A stretch of DNA of 64,000 bases from Hydra vulgaris (taxonomy: Eukaryota > Cnidaria > Hydrozoa > Anthoathecata > Hydridae): contig NC_088934.1 of assembly GCF_038396675.1 (NCBI RefSeq), positions 42,442,501 through 42,506,500 of the forward strand, written 5' to 3'. Below the pieces are notes generated by a model, which saw only the letters and a program-made list of their open reading frames with translations, had not been told where the DNA came from and did not search any database. Positions 1 through 36,055 of the stretch are shown here, in pieces. The stretch's first letter is position 1; each line of letters opens with the position of its first letter. Both the position numbers and the translations under genes were made by a program.

Positions 1-24339
<24,339 letters not shown>

Positions 24340-24960
24340 CTGATATTTGGCAAGTTGAAGTTGCCATGAATTTCGACATTTGACAGCTATCTTAGTAATT
24401 CCTTAAGTGGATTTCTGCGAATATATTTCTTAAAACATTGACTAAAATTTACATTATTATCAGTGTAGATACACAAAAAATTGTATAGAAACAATTATTT
24501 ACTTATTTATGCTTAGATATATTTTAATTTATAAATAATTTTTTAGTTTTTAAAATGATAACTAATGGTTTTATGTTACAAGATTCTAGTTAGCATCCGT
24601 AGTGCAAGTTGTTAGTGTCCTGATATGAACGAAAATTTTGAGGTTTGATGCCAGCTGTTCAGATGAACAAAGTAGGCGACAAAATGTTTCATCATTAAAT
24701 GCTATTAAGTATAATCAAATATTGTTACGTTTAATTGCATACCTAAAGAACCATAAAAAAATGGCATTGGAAAAAATGCAGCATGGCGAGGATAAAAATA
24801 CAAGAATAGAAATAGAATATAAAACAGACACTAAACAATTTAGCTCGTTTTAAAAATTGTTGGCGTAATGGCCAACAACTAACCAAAATTGAAAACTTAA
24901 AATCGTTACAACCGCACTTTGTCTTTTCTAAAGAAATAAAACTTTTCCTTTTTTTTTACG
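24340..24960 (+). other. Probable 3' UTR of gene 1
   Basis: Untranslated A+T-rich sequence downstream of the stop. A canonical AATAAA lies at 24935-24940, before a T-rich stretch. A 71-codon open frame at 24638 has no splice or family support and is treated as UTR. Confidence 0.5.
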
Positions 24961-25609
24961 GTATTCTTGTTTAGTTATTACCTCACGATTTATAGTTATA
25001 CATTATTAGCTTTTTTATATCGTATACAAGTAATATAATAAAGCATGCTACTGAAAAGAGCAAGAAAATGTTTGCATGATAACAATATTTTACATAATTA
25101 TTCAGGTATTTGCCTATTTATCATTTGGCTGTTCTAGCTAATTAAGTTTTAAAAACTTAAAAATTTGCAGACGTCTCAGAGAGTTCTTATAAGTTATCGT
25201 AAGCTTTTTAAAATGTTACCAAGTAAAAATAGTAAAGAAGCCTAAGCTCGATTGAATTCATTCAAATTTTGATTTTTCGAATTTGTCGAACCTTTTTTTT
25301 GTCGAGTCAATTTCGAAATTTAAATTCAACTTTATTCAAACTAGATCTTTTCAAGTTTTGTCAAATTAATATCCATACCATTAAAAATATTTTACAGATA
25401 AATTTTACAAATTTTGTAAAAAAGTAAAATTTTATGTCACTTCATTTTACACATTTTAAATATTACTCAATGTCAATACTTTGATTAATGTTCCATCTCT
25501 GATGTTTAAAAATTAGTGTTGTTACAACTTTTAAATAATTCGACTGTCGACTAATATATTTCGATTAAATCGACTAACATATTTTCCAATGTCAACTAAA
25601 ATCGGCTAG

Positions 25610-26438
25610 TAGGGGAAAGGCGCCTATGATGGCATACTTAACTTTGAAGCTTCATTATTCAGTATCCTGAAGACCAATAATAAAAGTTTTGATATAGATA
25701 CATTCCTTGTTACATCTAGAACAATAATTACTCTGGGAGTTTTCATCAGTTTTATTTTTTTTATATTCTTATTGCAAAAAAAAGCACAAGTATGCCATCA
25801 TAGGCAACCACTGCTCCTATGATGGCATAGGGGAAGATGGGGCTAGTTAGGATCGAGGGTAACTTAATGATTTCATTTAACCTTAGAGTCTTCCCTCAGA
25901 AAATCCAGAAATTACTCGAAACCATCCTAATTTACCATTTCATGCTACACACCAGCATTGTAAAATTTTGCGCATGCGCATAAGATATATTGCATTTTAC
26001 GTATTTTTTGGACCAAAAAAAATTTTGGAGCATCGCTTTCTTTTAACTTTACTTAAAAATAAGTTTTTCTTATAAAAAAAAAAGGTTTTCTCAACTCGTC
26101 AATATTTCAACACCCCCAACTCGTCAGTATGCCATCATGGGTAAAAGTCATCATTTTCATTAAAACAAGCTGTGTCTGCTTTGCTCAAAAGATAAAATTA
26201 AAGTAACTATTCCACTAAATGCACAAAACTTGAATATAAAATGCATGAAAATTTCATTTCTGCACAGTTAATAGTAAAATCACAATCTTAAATATATGAA
26301 GGAAATAAAACTACAACAGCACATCCCAAAATCGATTTTCATGTAGGTCTAATCATTTTTTTACCAAAACCAATTTTAATGGAAATATGACCGGTATGCC
26401 ATCATAGGCGCTATGCCATCATAGGCGCCTTTCCCCTA
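25610..26438. mobile_element. TIR element with repeated CCTATGATGGCAT motif
   Basis: An element of about 830 bp with perfect inverted ends: TAGGGGAAAGGCGCCTATGA on the left and its complement on the right, extending through TGGCATA. The motif CCTATGATGGCA, or its complement, occurs six times (25623, 25793, 25816, 26129, 26397, 26414). The last two are in tandem at the right end. No transposase frame is visible, so it is a non-autonomous element. Confidence 0.75.
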
Positions 26439-26975
26439 CATTTTTGAAATCGACAATGTCAATTTAGTCGAATCATGGAAAAAGTTTTTTTTTCGAAATA
26501 AATTGTTACAAAAATAATTAAAGTAATTTATTTTCGTTATATATTTTTTAACATTCTTTTCAATATATGAAAATCACAAGCATAGCTTGAACATAAAATA
26601 AAATTATGAAATAATATCTGAATACTTTATTAGGTTTAAATGCTAACATGCTTTGAATTTTATAAAACCTATACACAAAAACCTATACACAAAAAACAGT
26701 ATACAATAGTTATAATAGCACTATAAAAAATATTCCAGTTTTGGCTGCTTAAAGAAGACCCATTCAAACTTTAGAAATACGCAAAATAACAAATTATTTC
26801 AAAATGATAATTGATTTTGATAATAAATAATGTAAACAGCACTGAAATTGTATTCAAAAATAAAAACAATATTTATAGCTTAATGAACATTTTTCATAAA
26901 TGAATAATTTTAATTTAAAAAAGTAAATAATTTTTTAATATTTTTAAAAATGATAATCAAATTTTATAACTTTTT
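26439..26975. other. Unassigned intergenic sequence
   Basis: A+T-rich, with short AACCTATACAC duplications at about 26660. Nothing else is recognisable. Confidence 0.4.
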
Positions 26976-26979
26976 TTTA

Positions 26980-27190
26980 CTGAACGCAACAGTATTTTTT
27001 GGCACACTTAGCAATAATAAGGAACTCCCGGTGATGCTTTCTCCACCATTGTAGCATATTAACATTGGGTGGAGGAGGATCCACTAAGTTAAGGTCCCTG
27101 TTTATTTTAACTGAACGGGGCCAATGGCTGACTAAAACAGTTTTTCTTGACTTGACCTCATTTTAGACCTCATTTTAGCCCTGAAGAAAC
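26980..27190 (-). pseudogene. hAT transposase C-terminal fragment
   Basis: Minus-strand reading gives DPPPPNVNMLQWWRKHHR followed by FLIIAKCAKKYCCV, which matches the hAT C-terminal dimerisation region (a WW..-.LA..A.KYLC-type pattern). Upstream sequence is not recognisable, so this is an orphan scrap. Confidence 0.6.
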
Positions 27191-28790
27191 AAGATTAAAT
27201 AATAATAAAAAAAATTAAAGTTTTTATAAAAGCAAATATTTTCAAATTTTTGTGTGCAAAATTTGAATTTTTAATCTTAATTTCAATACTTGCTTCAATG
27301 CTGTAACCCTCCTCATCAACATCTTAATTGCAATCCTACTCATCAACATCTTCAAGAATTTTGAAGATCTATTTTGCGCTAAACTTACGAGATATTTGAA
27401 AAACAACAAATAATTGTGCAGATTATAAAATTAATTGCAACAAACGTATGTATACATTTAGATGGTCTTTATATATGTGCAGTGAATTACCGATAGCCAG
27501 AGCCTTGAAGAACCTGTTTTGTGTTAAAGTTGTGCTAAAAAGTAGTTGAATATGTGCAGATTATATAATTAATAGCAACACGTATGTGTTGTAATAGATT
27601 GTACACGATAATAGATTGTACACGAGTACTAACGGAAAGCAAAGTGTCAAAAGACTTTTTTTTAAAATATAAACATTTATCTAGTGAATTAGAAATAAAA
27701 ATAATAATTATTGTGTACCTTAATAATATACAAAACATAAAAGAAAAAATGTATGAAAAAAGGCATGTTTCAAATTGGAGGGTAGCCGATGACACATAGT
27801 TTAACCATGATTTTGCCTTTTTTTTTTACCAGTGTGACACAAATATAATATATAATTATTTAGCTTTGGACTGTTCTCAAAGCAATTAAAAAAAAATTGC
27901 CTTTAAAAATTGCCTCTGATATTTAAGGAATATAAACAAATAATATAAACATTAGCTTTTTACTAATGAAATTAAACACTTTAAAAACAATTTATTTTTT
28001 TCAAATCTAAGATCTTTTTATTTGAATTAAATGAATTACTTTTAGGTTTGAGTATTATGTTAAATTTATTAGTACTTATATAAAAAAAAGTTGCTCATTT
28101 TTAATATGTAAACGGAATAAAATGTTCGAAACCACCCTCCAAACATGTGTCCGATACCACCCGATCATACCTCATTCACAAATACTAGTTTTAAAACCAG
28201 TGATTTGAAATATTAAACGATTCTTTTTTCAATAACTATTGTAAATAAAAATGTATCTTTAATCAATAAAAAGTTATTAGTTTAAATAAAAATTAGGTAT
28301 ATTAATATGCGAATCAAATATAATGAATAATACATCGGTCTTCTGGTGGTGGTAAACAATATCTTGCTCTTCAAGCCAATCGCTTCGGCATATTATAATA
28401 GATATTTGGCATATCCCATATTTTCACTCAAAAATAGTTTTTATAGTATTTAACCCTTATAAAATTTTTTTTTTAATATTTTGCCTTTTAGGCGAGCGAC
28501 TTAATGGAGCATCAATTTACTTTTCTTTTAATCCGTAGTTATCAAAACAATCACCAAAGACAAAAAGAATAAAGAAAATAATCAATATATTCATAATTCA
28601 ATATATTCAGTTGTTGAAAGTTGTTGTTTTCTGATAAATTTGCTGTTTGATAAAATGAGTTGTTGTTTTCTGGTAAGTTTTCTGGTAAATTTTTTGTTTT
28701 ATTTTTTTTGGTAATTTGAACAGATTTGTTTCTGATTTGAATTTAGTAAAAGAAAAATAATTTAACCATAATAAAGTAAAAGAAGAAATA
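27191..28790. other. Intergenic, unassigned
   Basis: A+T-rich. There is a near-duplicate of a GCAGATTATA-AATTAATTGCAACA block (27418 and 27556). The last 200 bases, with repeated GTTGTTTTCTG, may be the 5' leader of the LINE that follows. Confidence 0.4.
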
Positions 28791-29125
28791 ATGGAAATTT
28801 CATTGAAAAATATCGAGAAATTAATTACAAACAAACTCAAAGAACAAGAAAAGAGTATTTTAAAAGAAACGGAGCGCCTTTTAAAAGATAAAAAATTTTT
28901 ACTTGTATAAAAAGTGCACATTTAAACATAAACAAGTTAAATATAAGGCATTAGATTTGGAACACTGGTCTAGAAGGAATAATTTAAGAATACACTAAAC
29001 ATATGAAAAATATGGCTGAGTGAATGAAAATTAGGCTGAGTGCGAAAATGCAGTAAAGGAAATGTTCAAAAAACAACTTAAAATTAACAATGATATTATC
29101 AACTTAAAATTAACAATGATATTAT

Positions 29126-29367
29126 CGAGGGTATACTGCCAGAACGCATGAAGTCATTTTTCATTGTTTTGAGATAATGGCAGTTTAATGAAAAAAATTT
29201 TTTCATGCAATGGTGTATATTTGAGAATGATCAATAACTTGGTATTATATAGAATATAAGGTCTGGTGCGTTTTGGAAGTGATAAAGCATATAATAATGA
29301 GTGTTTATGTTGACTTAACTCAAAACCAACAAAAAATGACTTAGTGCATTCTGGCAGTATACCCTCG
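29126..29367. mobile_element. MITE inserted in the LINE ORF1
   Basis: 242 bp with inverted ends CGAGGGTATACTGCCAGAA, extending about 35 bp with three mismatches, flanked by TTAT on both sides. It splits the ORF1 codons for NNDI|IIERAH. A 25-bp tandem duplication (ACTTAAAATTAACAATGATA...) sits immediately to its left. Confidence 0.75.
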
Positions 29368-29675
29368 TTATTATAGAAAGAGCTCATAAAATAGGTCAAC
29401 CTAAAGAAGATAAGAAACCAAGAACTATTGTCAAGACAAAACAAAAATACTCAACGCTACAAAAAACTTGCGAAGAACAGGGATATACGTTAATGAGAAT
29501 TTCGCTAAAGAAACGATCGAAAGCTAAAAAAAGTTGTGTGAAGAGGTCCAAAGCTGCGACTTGAAGGTAAGTATGCACTTTTAAAGTATGATAAAAATTT
29601 TCCGAGAGAATTTCGGAAGTAAATGCGTTCGTTCTTAAAAAGAACTCCTTATCAATTTATTTGTTATAACTAATC

Positions 29676-30125
29676 ATGGCTTTAATAAGTGACCTTGAAA
29701 CTCTTACCTTTAATTTTTTTGAAACCAAATTTTGTTCATTACACGAAAACTCCGACCCAGATGTTAATTATTTTCATGATACAAAAATCGAATGTTCTGA
29801 CTATTATCTAAATGAATTAAAAGGAGTTCTATTTAAGAATGTTAACAAGGAAAGCGACGATCAAATTAGAATTCTACACGTAAATATCAGAAGCATTAAT
29901 TGTAATTTTGAAAAGTTCCAAAATTTACTTCAGGAAACTAAATACTTTTTTAATGTTATTTGCTTAACTGAAACCTGGGCTACCTCAAACGACATTAATA
30001 AAAATTCTAATTTTTATCTTTCTCATTTTGAAATGATATCTCTTGAAAGGCAAATAAATAAGTGCGGTGGTGGAGTTCTAATTTACGTTCATGAAAATAG
30101 TCATTGTGGTAGAATTAACAATTGA
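29676..30125 (+). pseudogene. LINE ORF2, endonuclease domain remnant
   Basis: 149 open codons covering the N-terminal half of an APE-like endonuclease: ILHVNIRSINCNFEKFQNLL, ICLTETWATS with the conserved ET, and CGGGVLIYV. The frame is broken at 30123 just before the block that would supply the remaining catalytic Asp/His motifs, which appear degenerate downstream. Confidence 0.75.
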
Positions 30126-31295
30126 GATTATTAATGAGTGAACAAAAAACATTGTAATTAGCTGTTGTTATCGATCACCAGATGGCACGAGCGAGAATTT
30201 GAGCGTGTTTTTACAGCGAAAAGTTATTGCGAAAGATAACAACGAAAACAAAAAAAACTTTCTAGTTAGTGATATCAATATGAATTATTTTGACTACAAT
30301 GACGATATTTGAATCTGAAGCAATTCCTTTAATTTATTGTCCAACAAGAATAAAAAATAATTCAGCAACTTTGCTGGCAATATTATTTGTACAGACTTGT
30401 TCAACAGTGATATAAAATTGGGCATCTTAAAAACAGATATTTCAGATCACTTTCCTATTTTCCTAACCATAAACACTGACCAACCGCCTAATAATAAAGT
30501 AATAAAAAACGTTTTTTTAAACCTTTAAATATTGAGTCTTTTAAAAATCAGCTCTCATTATTACATTGGAAACACTTAAATTTTAATGAAAACGCAAACA
30601 ACCTTTAACAACCTTTGAAACATTCACCTCTGTTTACGAATCTAATTTCCCAATTGTTACAATTACATTAAAAACAAAACACTTTAATAATCCCTGGATT
30701 ACCAAAGGAAATCATCTGGATTACCAAAAGTCATCCAAAACTAAACAAAAGCTATACATAAAATATCTGAAAACAAAAACATCAGCTAGCGAAAAAATTT
30801 ACAAAGATTACAAAAATCTTTTTGAAAAAATTAAAAAAAAACTTACTATTCAAAATTAATTAATAAAGTTAAAAATGAAAAAAAAAAAAAAAAGTTAAAA
30901 GTATTGAAAGAAATTGCTGGAAAACAAAAAACATACTCAAGCCCTTAGCCACAAATGCCTTAAGTCAATAACAATAGCTTGTATGAACCACAAATAATAG
31001 TTAATAAATATTTCACTGAAATTGGATCAACTCTGTCAAGTAAAATACCTAAAACCCAAACCTCATTTTATGATTTTTTGATACCTATTGATAAAGATAT
31101 TTGCTCTAGAGAATTATCTGCCGAACTATCATTTGATGAGTTTTAAAAAGCTTTCAAATCTTTAAAAAAAAAAACAAAGCACCTGGTGCAGATGAAATAA
31201 ACGGAAATATTGTTATAGATTGCTACGAACAATTAAAAAATATTCTTTTTAAAATTTTCAGAGCATCTATTTATCAAGGTATTTTTCCTAAATGG

Positions 31296-31725
31296 TTGAA
31301 ACTTGCCAGGATTACCCCTATCCATAAAAAAGGCGAAATATCCAATATCAGTAATTATCGTCCCATCTCTGTTCTTTCTATATTTTCTAAAATTTTAGAA
31401 AGAGTTATTTTCAACAGGGTATATTTTAATAACAACAAATATTTTGATTACAACAACTTACCTTATAATAATCAGTATGGTTTCAGAAAAGGCAGTTTAA
31501 CTGAACATGCCATTATTCAATTTATACATAACATCTCTGAATCTTTTGAAAAATCTCAATATGTGGGTTTACCTATCAAAAGCTTTTTATACGGTCGATC
31601 ATCACATTTTAATCCTAAAAATTAAATATTATGGTTTCAACAATAGAATCTTAAAACTGTTTGAAAGCTATTTAACAAATCGAAAACAACTTATAGTAAC
31701 GACGGTCAGCAAAGTGAACCCCTGA
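31296..31725 (+). pseudogene. LINE ORF2, reverse transcriptase fingers/palm remnant
   Basis: Two overlapping frames share the RT N-terminal blocks: ARITPIHKKGEISNISNYRP, ILERVIFNRV and NQYGFRKGSLTEHAI in the first, then YGFNNRILKLFESYLTNR in the second. A frameshift near 31600 and a stop at 31725 separate them. The catalytic FADD block follows at about 31827. Confidence 0.8.
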
Positions 31726-32367
31726 GCATAACCTGAGGTGTTCCACAAGATTCTATTTTCGGACCACTACTATTTTTAATCTATGTAAACGACTTAAACA
31801 AAGCTTCCAAATTGAAAAGTATAATGTTCGCTGATGATACTAATCTTTTCTTATCCCATACTGATATTTATGAACTCTTTTCAACTACAAACAAAGAACT
31901 CAATTACATTTCTAATTGATTCAAAGCTAATAAATTATCTTTTAACTCCTGCGCAAAAAAAGTTTTTTACCAAGTAATATGCCTCAAATTTATATTGATG
32001 AAACGATAATAAAAAAGACAAAGTTATAAAATTCTTAGGTGTTTATCTTGGTGAGAATATTACTTGGAGAAAATATATTGATCATGTAAGCACAGAAATA
32101 TCGGGATTTTATACAAAGCCCGAAATTATCAACAAAAAAAACTTAACTCAACTCTATGATTCATTTATACACAATTGTATAAGTTAAGCAATCATCGCCT
32201 GGAGAAGTACGGATAAAAGTAAATTCCAACATCTTTATATTACAACATATTTATCAGAAACATGCAATCCGCGTAGTTAATTATGCGGATCGCTTTTCAC
32301 ATTCAAAGTATTTTTTTGATTATATGAAGGTTCTAAATGTTTATAAACTGAACATATTTAATGTCTT

Positions 32368-32640
32368 ATGTTTTACTTTTTATGGAAAAACGATTTATCT
32401 TTATTTGTTTTTAATGACCTTTTTTTTTTAAAACCAATAAATAAGTACACATTAAGAAATACAAGTTTTTTAAATGAACTTTTTTGTACAACTAAGTTCA
32501 ATCAATTTTGTATTTCATATCGTGCACTCCATCATAAAATAGTTTTACCAAATTTTGATCCTTCTAATACTCTTCCTGTTTTTAAAATTAAGTTAAAAAA
32601 ATTCATTCTCTCTATGGATAACATTCTAAAATTCTACTAA
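32368..32640 (+). pseudogene. LINE ORF2, C-terminal remnant
   Basis: Ninety codons ending ...SNTLPVFKIKLKKFI, the conserved C-terminal tail of CR1/L2-like ORF2 proteins, with a stop at 32640. About 200 bases of A+T-rich 3' sequence with ACGACTTATG and TACGAATTATG repeats follow. Confidence 0.65.
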
Positions 32641-32928
32641 AAATGTGTGTAAAATGTATTTGTTAAATCTTCAGCTTATTATTCTTATGATATTCTTTCG
32701 GAAACCTAGCTTTATATTGTTAGTATGCTGAATTGAATCATTTACGTAGTTGTATTACGACTTATGTTTATGTATCAATTTTATTACGAATTATGAATTA
32801 TGTAACACGACTAACATTTAAACGTTGTTCAGAAAAATTCAACTAAAAAAAAATCGGCAAAAACATAACAAGGAAACAACTATTATTGAACTTTATTTTT
32901 TTGTAGGTTATATAAGATTAAAAGCAGT

Positions 32929-34383
32929 TTAATGATTTTGATGCACAACTTTTGTGTGATAGTTAGAAAAACAGGCTAGGCACATTCCAACACCACATAA
33001 CTGACACTGCCAACTTGTGCGGACTCGAGTTTGGTGCCCAGCTACACATTTTTTTTTTTTTCCTGCATTAACTTTCACTAGATTGTGTCCATATAATGGA
33101 TTGTTATTTGCAGTATGTTGGGGAAGTGGGTATGGGACAATTGTACTTCTAGCCACTTCAATCTCTCTTGATTGTTCGTTTAAGAAATTACTTTCACTGG
33201 AAAATAATCTACGGCTAAACTTTCCACTATAGCCATCATAAAATCTATTCTTGGCATTGGCTTATGTTTATTTGTATTGAGCTTATACAATAAATAGCTA
33301 TTTAAATTGAGAAAATTTATTTATTAGTTTATTTGTATTGAGCTTATACAATAAATAGCTACCAAATAGAGAAAAAGCCACTTTAGTTGTCCATTTTATT
33401 GTTTTACACTCAGACAAGTGTACATTGAGCTGTGCATCACCCAAATCTACACCGCCCATGGTTTTATTGTAAAGGGCAACATTTGCTTTCATAACTATAT
33501 TTCCTCTTCTGTTACGCATTTCAGTAAAACCTGCTTTGGCAACAGTAGATAGTAATATAGGTTTTTTTTTTACCATCTTGGTATGCCACACACAAAAAAG
33601 GACCTTTTCGATATTGGCAAATCTCCTTGTTTTTTAATTTTGATTTAATTCAAATTTCTGGTAGGCCTTTTCTTTTTCTGAGACTCTCACTGTACCTGTT
33701 GCAGTGGTCTGATGAGCATATAGATCTAATAACAGTTGAGGTGAAGTATAATAATTGTCAATACCTAAGTGATGACCTTGATGGAGGAAATTAGTCTGGC
33801 ACAAAAGACAAAAAACTAAACTATAAGTCATACCATAAGCAATGGCTGCTACATCTGAGTCTTTGTCTCCTTTGTAAATTTCAAATTGACACAAATAACC
33901 ATTGGTGCTGTCTGAAACACACCATAACTTAGTCCCAAATCTAGAATGACGTTTGTTTGGCATATATTGACACAGATGTGGTGTCTTTCCTTTGTAACTA
34001 ACCATACTCTCATCTATAGAAATGTCTCTTTGTGGATAATAATAATAAGTAAGAAATTTGTTTATAAAATGTTCAATTAAAAACTGAATTTTATAAATTT
34101 TATCGAGTGGTTGTTAATTTGGCACATGGTTGTCTGTAAAATGAAGAAATTTTGGAACTTAAAAATTCTTCGCTGGTACAACTCTCAACATCCATACAAC
34201 TTTCTTCACTGTCGCTGATTTTTAAAGCCAATTATATAAAAACAAAATAACAAAAAATGTGCTCTATTTAATGCTGTTATTTTTAATGAACGTCATAGTT
34301 TCGAAGACCACTTTTAAAGCCACGATCGTGACTCTTCGCGCCCAGCGGTATAGCCACGATCGTGGGTCGTCGCGCTTAAAGGG
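32929..34383 (-). pseudogene. piggyBac-like transposase remnant and right end
   Basis: Minus-strand fragments follow DDE_Tnp_1_7 order: DKIYKIQFLIEHFINKF, SIDESMVSYKGKTPHLCQY, FGTKLWCVSDSTNGY, HHLGIDNYYTSPQLL (second catalytic Asp), KTMGGVDLGDAQLNVH (third Asp), then a Cys-rich end, CQLCGVGMCLACF...H. An acidic N-terminal piece (SDSEESCMDVESCTSEE, about 34150-34230) joins the middle of the domain directly, so an internal deletion removed the first part of the fold. A stop near 33620 and frameshifts confirm decay. The right terminus ends in AAAGGG followed by TTAA (34384-34387). The left terminus was not found. Confidence 0.85.
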
Positions 34384-34387
34384 TTAA
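34312..34387. repeat. piggyBac right terminus with subterminal repeats
   Basis: Two copies of GCCACGATCGTG (34318 and 34353), a palindromic core separated by CGCGCCCAGCGG, precede CGCGCTTAAAGGG and the TTAA target. This fits a piggyBac terminal plus subterminal binding region. Confidence 0.7.
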
Positions 34388-34448
34388 AATCACATAGCTT
34401 CTTTAGTTTAAGCTGTACATTAATTGTCCGGAGTTACCTACCGTCAAG

Positions 34449-34539
34449 GGCTACCCGGCTTTTCTCTATATATAATATAAGGGAAAGCCGGGTAGCCATA
34501 AAACATTTTCCTTTATATAAAATATAAGGGAAAATGTTT
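34449..34539. repeat. Two adjacent hairpins with matching loops
   Basis: Hairpin 1 (34449-34497) has arms GGCTACCCGGCTTTTC and GAAAGCCGGGTAGCC. Hairpin 2 (34500-34539) has arms AAACATTTTCC and GGAAAATGTTT. Both loops carry TATATAA-ATATAAGG, so one may be a diverged copy of the other. Confidence 0.65.
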
Positions 34540-35353
34540 CAAGGCGTTATTGATTGTCGAGCAACAGCAGTGTCCTACAACCTGTTTTTATTCAATTGCC
34601 AATTTTTTCTGTATGTTCTATTTTTGAAAAATATTAGTTGCGTGGATCAATATCAACCAATAAACATATAGCTCTGAAAATATTAGTAGCGTTAACCAAT
34701 ATTAACCAATAAACGTAAAGTTCTGCTTGCTGAATTAAAATCATTAAAGTACAAATGATCTCCAACCTCTGCTTTTTGCTGTTAACAAGTTTGGAATTCG
34801 AATTGGACCTCGTTTTCAAATTTGGTCGATTTCGAAATTCGTCCGTGCTTAATCAAGTCATGTGGACAATGTATTACCTTAACAAATGCTTGGTCACATT
34901 TATAGCTTTTTGCAGCTAGATCATGTAGCGTGTGACCAAAAATTTATTATAAACGCATTTAAATAATATTCTAATTTAGGACTATAACAACACTTTGATA
35001 TAGACAAAGATAACCACATGTTAGGTAGGTTAAATCCTTATAGTAGTTTAATTACTGTAGAATTTCATTTTATTTAAAGAACTTAATTTGTAAAAAAGAA
35101 AAGCCCCTTTGCTTAATGCTATGGAATTCTTATTACTGTCAAATTTTTGCCATAAAAAACATTAATTTAAAAAGGTCTTGTCTTTAGTAAAACCACCCCT
35201 AAAATTTATTGGTTACATAAAGATTGAAGAGGCTTTATTGACAAAACATTTAAAGCATCAATTTATCTTACCTATAATGTAAAGTGGATATAAGCCAGAA
35301 AAAATACATATATAAAAAATATATAAAACTACCTAACGTTCGACATATATATA
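34540..35353. other. Unassigned intergenic sequence
   Basis: No gene or repeat boundary recognised. A local duplication around AATATTAGT-GCGT-ACCAATAT (about 34630-34710) is present. Confidence 0.4.
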
Positions 35354-35649
35354 TACAGTATTGGACAAAACAATTGCAACCAACATCGAACAATGCTAAA
35401 AAGTGTTCCTAATTTTACATGTCTTAAAAACGAAACGAACTATACTACCTCAGCAAACAGTTCAGGAGTCTGGAGTCATAGCATGTCATGACATGAGCAA
35501 TCAGGTGACAGCACACAGGCAGAATTTCGTTGACAAGTGCCATTTTGCAGCGGACAAAACAAGTGCAACTTTTTTGGTTTGTTTCATTTACTTAAGTCTG
35601 GTCCGTGTCAACGTCACGGAAATTTTTTAATAATTAAAGGAAGTATTCA

Positions 35650-35830
35650 GAAGTTTCCAGAAGCATGCAGAAGCTTTCAGAAGTTTCCAGAAGAAGCATC
35701 TGAAAGCATCCAGAAATATCCAGAAACATTCAGAAGCATCGAAAAGAAGCATCTAGAATCTTCCAGAACAGGTTCACACAGGTTAATTTTACTATATAAG
35801 AGACATGTAAATCGACATGTAATTCAGTCA
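35650..35830 (+). promoter_or_regulatory. Heat-shock-element cluster and TATA box in the Tc1 element
   Basis: GAA blocks recur every 10 bp (35650, 35660, 35670, 35680, 35690, then 35713, 35723, 35733). Three sites match the alternating heat-shock element GAAnnTTCnnGAA exactly: 35650-35662, 35680-35692 and 35756-35768. TATATAAG follows at 35793-35800, and a TCAGTC initiator-like sequence at 35824, about 30 bp on. The transposase ATG is at 36056 or 36074. Order and spacing match a heat-shock promoter; function is inferred. Confidence 0.65.
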
Positions 35831-36055
35831 GTATATGGAAGTCAATCAGTCAGTATTATCAAGACAGTTTATCGAAGTGAGTTTTATCAGTGTTTTATCG
35901 AAGAACATCAATACAAGAAGTGAAATACAACAAGTGTTTCATTACATCAATACAGTCCACATCCAACCAAGACGTTGTGTTTCACAGAGCATTATTTTAT
36001 TATCACAAGGTAAATGTAACACGGTAAGACTTGAGAAGCGTGATTATCTATTTTT

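Larger units (their letters stand above)
28791..32640 (+). mobile_element. Full-length but decayed non-LTR retrotransposon (L1-type ORF1, EN/RT ORF2)
   Basis: ORF1 remnants begin at the ATG at 28791 with a Lys/Glu-rich helix (NIEKLITNKLKEQEKS), then EHWSRRNNLRIH and IIERAHKIGQPK, the coiled-coil and RRM signatures of L1-type ORF1 proteins. ORF2 starts near 29676 with an apurinic endonuclease domain (LHVNIRSINCNFEKF, LTETW), then reverse transcriptase blocks: RITPIHKKGEISNISNYRP, QYGFRKG, GVPQDSIFGPLLFLIYVND, MFADDTNLF (catalytic, about 31827) and KFLGVYLGE. It ends with a conserved tail at 32640. Many stops and frameshifts make it inactive. The RT resembles CR1/L2-type sequences. Confidence 0.85.

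Noticed and set aside
24638-24853. 71-codon frame after gene 1
   Set aside because: No supported start context or homologous motif; lies between the stop and the AATAAA of gene 1, so treated as 3' UTR.
35403-35923. Open frames upstream of the Tc1 transposase
   Set aside because: They cover the inner repeat and the GAA/TTC promoter-like array; no protein similarity seen.
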